In this document: piece by piece, positions 7,906 to 10,861 of the stretch | Numbering within the stretch: position 1 is the stretch's first letter | How the letters are laid out: the number at the start of each line of letters is the position of its first letter | Assembly: GCA_003555285.1 (NCBI GenBank) | Contig: PWGH01000013.1 | Coordinates: 1 to 10,861, forward strand | Source of the DNA: Thioalkalivibrio sp. | GTDB taxonomy: Bacteria > Pseudomonadota > Gammaproteobacteria > Ectothiorhodospirales > Ectothiorhodospiraceae | Reading direction: 5' to 3' | DNA: 10,861 nucleotides | Made by a program: the position numbers and the translations under genes | Notes under the pieces: model-generated | Database searches by the model: none | What the model saw: the letters and a program-made list of their open reading frames with translations, nothing else | What the model was told of the DNA's origin: nothing

Positions 7906-9017
7906 CCCGCACCCCGACCAAGGTCGTCGTCGGGCTTTCCGGCGGCGTCGACTCGGCGGTGGCCGCCGCGCGCCTGCTGCAGGCGGGCTATGCGGTCGAG
8001 GGCCTGTTCATGAAAAACTGGGAAGAGGACGACGACGCCGGCTACTGCGCCGCGGCCGAGGATCTGGCGATGGCGACCGAGGTGGCACGAACCCTGGAGA
8101 TTCCGCTGCACAAGGCCAATCATTCGGCCGCCTATTGGCAACGGGTCTTTACCCACTTCCTGCGCGAATACGAGGCCGACCGGACCCCGAACCCGGACAT
8201 CCTGTGCAACAGCGAGATCAAGTTCCCGGCCCTGCTCGATCAGGCCCGTCGCCTCGGTGCAGCCCATGTTGCGACCGGTCATTATGCCGAGGTCCGGGAG
8301 CACGCCGGGGCTGCGCACCTGCTTCTTGCCGCCGACGCTGGCAAGGACCAGACCTATTTCCTCCACGGCCTGACCCAGGCGCAGCTGCAGCCGGCACTGT
8401 TTCCACTGGGCGACCTGACCAAACCCGAGGTCCGGCACCTGGCCGCCGACTGGGGGTTACCGAATCATGCCCGCAAGGACAGCACCGGAATCTGCTTCAT
8501 CGGCGAGCGCCGGTTCCGCGACTTCCTCGGGCAGTACCTGCAGGCCACCGAGGGCGAGATCTGCAACCCCGACGGTCGGGTGCTCGGGCGCCATCGGGGC
8601 CTGATGTACTACACCATCGGTCAACGCCAGGGATTGGGGATCGGCGGTGTCGATGCCGCCGAGTCCGCGCCCTGGTACGTGGTGGGCAAGGATCCCGCGC
8701 GCAACCGCCTGATCGCCGCCCAGGGCTCCGCCCATCCGCTACTGCTGAGCCCCGGTCTGTCCACCGAGACCCCGCACTGGATCGGCGCGCCGCCTCCTGT
8801 GCAGACGCCGCTGCTCGCGCGCATCCGCCACCGCCAGGCATTGCAGCCGGCCCGGATCCTCGCGTCAACCCCGAAGGGCCTTGAAGTGCGCTTCGACCCC
8901 CCCCAGCGTGCGGTCGCGCCGGGGCAGTCCATTGTCTTCTATCGGGAACGGGAATGCCTTGGCGGCGCGGTGATCGCGGCCGCACACCCGCTGCTGGCGC
9001 CCGCGGTTACCGGTTGA
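7902..9017 (+). CDS. mnmA: MnmA, tRNA-specific 2-thiouridylase
   Basis: MnmA adds sulfur to C2 of wobble uridine 34 in tRNA-Lys, -Glu and -Gln. It activates the uridine with ATP and takes sulfur from the Tus relay. The 371-residue product (E. coli 368) has the PP-loop SGGVDS (residues 13-18) and the tRNA-binding MKNWEEDD. The catalytic pair is Cys102 in NPDILCNSEIKF and Cys198 in STGICFIG. HYAEV and the central and C-terminal beta-barrel regions (about 210-360) follow. The start is GTG at 7902, in a GTGA overlap with the nudJ stop; it puts the PP-loop at the normal distance from the N-terminus. A run of eight C residues (8897-8904) lies in the C-terminal domain, and the frame is intact across it. 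It is followed by hflD after 56 bp. Confidence 0.97.
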   Translation: MTRTPTKVVVGLSGGVDSAVAAARLLQAGYAVEGLFMKNWEEDDDAGYCAAAEDLAMATEVARTLEIPLHKANHSAAYWQRVFTHFLREYEADRTPNPDILCNSEIKFPALLDQARRLGAAHVATGHYAEVREHAGAAHLLLAADAGKDQTYFLHGLTQAQLQPALFPLGDLTKPEVRHLAADWGLPNHARKDSTGICFIGERRFRDFLGQYLQATEGEICNPDGRVLGRHRGLMYYTIGQRQGLGIGGVDAAESAPWYVVGKDPARNRLIAAQGSAHPLLLSPGLSTETPHWIGAPPPVQTPLLARIRHRQALQPARILASTPKGLEVRFDPPQRAVAPGQSIVFYRERECLGGAVIAAAHPLLAPAVTG

Positions 9018-9073
9018 GTCTTCCGGTATAGTAAGCGGCTGCCATCCACCCCCAGCCAGAGCACCCAGAGCCC

Positions 9074-9703
9074 TTGGATCGTACCGATTACAATCGAACC
9101 CTGGCGCTGGCTTCGCTGTTCCAGGCGGCCTCCCTGGTCAAGGATCTCGCGTGGCGCGGCCGCTGCGACGACCATGAATACGAAATCCTGATCGGCAGCC
9201 TGTTTGCCTTCGACGCCGACACCCCCGCAGAGATCTACCGCGGCGAGGCCAATCTACGCACCGGCCTTGAACGCGTCGAAATCCAGCTGAAGTCCGGCGG
9301 CAAGCCGCCGGACCTGGAAATCACCCGCTATGCCATCGGCCTGATCTTTCTCGAACGCAAGCTGCAGGCCCGCCCGGAGATGTTGCAGGCGCTCGGGGAC
9401 GGTCTGAAGGCCGCCGAGCGGCAGGTCGAATACTTTCACCTCACCCACGAAAGCGTGCTGGCCCGGCTGGCCGAGATCTACCAGGAGTCGATCTCCAAGC
9501 TTGGCCCGCGGATCATCGTGCAGGGCGAACAGACACACCTTTCCAATCCCGCCATCGCCGCTCGCATCCGGGCCGCACTGCTGGCGGGCATCCGGGCTGC
9601 CGTACTCTGGCGCCAGGCCGGCGGCTCGCGCTGGCGGCTCCTGTTCGGGCGCAATCGCCTGATCCACGAAGCCCACAGCCTGCTGCACCGTCTCAACACC
9701 TGA
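9074..9703 (+). CDS. hflD: HflD homologue
   Basis: HflD is a helical protein, peripheral to the inner membrane in E. coli. It is known there for modulating phage lambda lysogeny by binding CII; its role without phage is unclear. The product is 209 residues (E. coli 213). It shares the family landmarks [18 protein letters not shown] near the start, [54 protein letters not shown] and [11 protein letters not shown]. The likely start is TTG at 9074. There is no ATG or GTG between it and the upstream in-frame stop at 9032-9034, and the conserved region begins within ten residues of it. Its ribosome site is weak, so it may depend on mnmA translation or read-through. acnA follows 19 bp later instead of purB. 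Confidence 0.93.
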   Translation: MDRTDYNRTLALASLFQAASLVKDLAWRGRCDDHEYEILIGSLFAFDADTPAEIYRGEANLRTGLERVEIQLKSGGKPPDLEITRYAIGLIFLERKLQARPEMLQALGDGLKAAERQVEYFHLTHESVLARLAEIYQESISKLGPRIIVQGEQTHLSNPAIAARIRAALLAGIRAAVLWRQAGGSRWRLLFGRNRLIHEAHSLLHRLNT

Positions 9704-9722
9704 CCACAGGAGAACCGACGCC

Positions 9723-10861
9723 ATGACCGCTCCCTCGAACAAATTCACCCAGACATTGACGGTCGGCGACCGCACCTGCGGGATCGTCCCGATCACCCGT
9801 GACCCGCGCGCGGCGACGCTGCCCTACTCCCTGAAGATCCTGCTCGAGAACCTGCTGCGCTTCGAGGACGGGCGCACCGTGCGCCCGGCCGAGATCGAGG
9901 CGCTGCTGGACTGGGATCCGCGCGCCGAGCCCACGCAGGAGATCGCCTTTCGGCCCGCGCGCGTGCTGCTGCAGGACTTCACCGGCGTCCCCGCGGTCGT
10001 CGATCTGGCGGCAATGCGTGACGCGATGGAGGCGCTCGGCGGCGACCCCGCCCGGATCAATCCGATGCAGCCGGCCGAACTGGTCATCGATCACTCGGTG
10101 CAAGTGGACGCCTACGGCAATGCCAACGCGCTGCAACTGAACGCCGAACTCGAGTACTCGCGCAACCGCGAACGCTACAGCCTGCTGAAGTGGGGCCAAC
10201 AGGCCTTCTCCACCTTCAAGGTGGTGCCGCCGGAAACCGGCATCGTGCACCAGGTCAACCTGGAATTCCTGGCGCGCACCGTGTTCGTCGAGGACCGCGC
10301 CGACGGCAGCACGGTCGCCTACCCCGATACCCTGGTCGGTACCGACTCGCACACGACGATGGTCAATGGCCTGGGCGTGCTCGGCTGGGGAGTCGGCGGC
10401 ATCGAGGCGGAGGCCGCGATGCTCGAACAGCCGATTTCGATGCTGATTCCGCAGGTCGTCGGCGTACGCCTGACCGGCCGGCTCCGGGAAGGGACCACCG
10501 CGTCGGATCTGGTGCTCGTGGTCGTCGAGATGCTGCGCAAGCAGGGGGTGGTCGGCATGTTCGTCGAGTTCTTCGGCGACGGCCTGGGCGACCTGCCGCT
10601 GGCCGACCGTGCGACGATCGCGAACATGGCCCCCGAATACGGTGCCACCTGCGGCATCTTTCCGATCGATGCCGAGACCCTCGCCTACCTGCGGCTGACC
10701 GGGCGCGACCCGGCCCACATCGAACTGGTCGAGGCCTATGCGCGGGCCCAGGGTCTGTGGCGCGAGGACGGCGCACCCGAACCCCGCTACAGCGCGGTGC
10801 TGGAGCTGGATCTGGGCACGGTGGAGCCGAGCCTCGCCGGCCCGCGCCGCCCGCAGGACCG
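9723..10861 (+). CDS. acnA: Aconitate hydratase A (N-terminal part, runs off window)
   Basis: Aconitase interconverts citrate and isocitrate through cis-aconitate, using a 4Fe-4S cluster. The first 379 residues are visible and no stop occurs before the right edge; family members are about 890-910 residues. The sequence is a close AcnA/IRP-type match: [15 protein letters not shown] (36-50), [23 protein letters not shown] (77-99), [11 protein letters not shown] (119-129), [35 protein letters not shown] (200-234) and [18 protein letters not shown] (294-311). The three cluster cysteines of the family lie beyond the window and cannot be checked. ATG at 9723 is preceded by AGGAG at 10 nt. It is 19 bp from hflD, so it is probably the last visible gene of the nudJ-mnmA-hflD transcript. 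icd, the next TCA step, lies on the other side of that operon. Confidence 0.96.
   Translation, partial: MTAPSNKFTQTLTVGDRTCGIVPITRDPRAATLPYSLKILLENLLRFEDGRTVRPAEIEALLDWDPRAEPTQEIAFRPARVLLQDFTGVPAVVDLAAMRDAMEALGGDPARINPMQPAELVIDHSVQVDAYGNANALQLNAELEYSRNRERYSLLKWGQQAFSTFKVVPPETGIVHQVNLEFLARTVFVEDRADGSTVAYPDTLVGTDSHTTMVNGLGVLGWGVGGIEAEAAMLEQPISMLIPQVVGVRLTGRLREGTTASDLVLVVVEMLRKQGVVGMFVEFFGDGLGDLPLADRATIANMAPEYGATCGIFPIDAETLAYLRLTGRDPAHIELVEAYARAQGLWREDGAPEPRYSAVLELDLGTVEPSLAGPRRPQD

Noticed and set aside
9007..9032. Promoter for hflD (TATAGT at 9027)
   Set aside because: No -35 at acceptable spacing; the nearest TTACCG is 14 bp away. A small hairpin TACCGG/CCGGTA also spans the mnmA stop, without a T-tract.
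9693..10718. 341-codon minus-strand open frame
   Set aside because: It is antisense to acnA, which is clearly coding on the plus strand but has no stop within the window and is easily overlooked.

Overview
This window looks like an ordinary stretch of core chromosome from a high-G+C gammaproteobacterium. The G+C-rich codon use, the IF-1, ClpA and ClpS sequences, and the gene order infA / clpA-clpS / icd / nudJ-mnmA-hflD (a Pseudomonas-like arrangement) all point that way. A member of the Chromatiales/Ectothiorhodospiraceae would fit, but that placement is inference. I see no transposase, phage gene, CRISPR array, rRNA or tRNA.

Left block (1-2424, minus strand): a type II fatty-acid synthesis cluster read fabD > fabG > acpP > fabF, with fabF cut by the left edge. 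FabD loads malonyl groups onto ACP (acpP product), FabF condenses and FabG reduces. Hairpins and a candidate promoter in the fabG-acpP and acpP-fabF spacers suggest that ACP output is set separately from its neighbours.

Centre (2425-5790): a divergent spacer with a good sigma70-type promoter for infA (IF-1). Then comes a convergent spacer with several short direct repeats 14 bp apart, and then the clpS-clpA N-degron unfoldase operon on the minus strand. The clpS leader carries a decaying tandem repeat of about 14 bp and a strong G+C hairpin. It occupies the place where cspD lies in Pseudomonas.

Right block (5978-10861): icd (minus strand, NADP-type isocitrate dehydrogenase), then a divergent plus-strand run nudJ > mnmA > hflD > acnA. 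nudJ and mnmA overlap by 4 bp and acnA follows hflD by 19 bp. The aconitase gene runs off the right edge and has no stop in the window. Aconitase and isocitrate dehydrogenase, consecutive TCA-cycle enzymes, thus bracket a tRNA-thiolation/NUDIX/HflD block, and purB (the usual hflD neighbour) is not there.

No new biological system is evident. The more interesting points are synteny breaks on both sides of conserved blocks, the 14-bp-spaced repeats confined to spacers, a substituted NUDIX box, and a fabF start (TTG) that the ribosome binding site decides.
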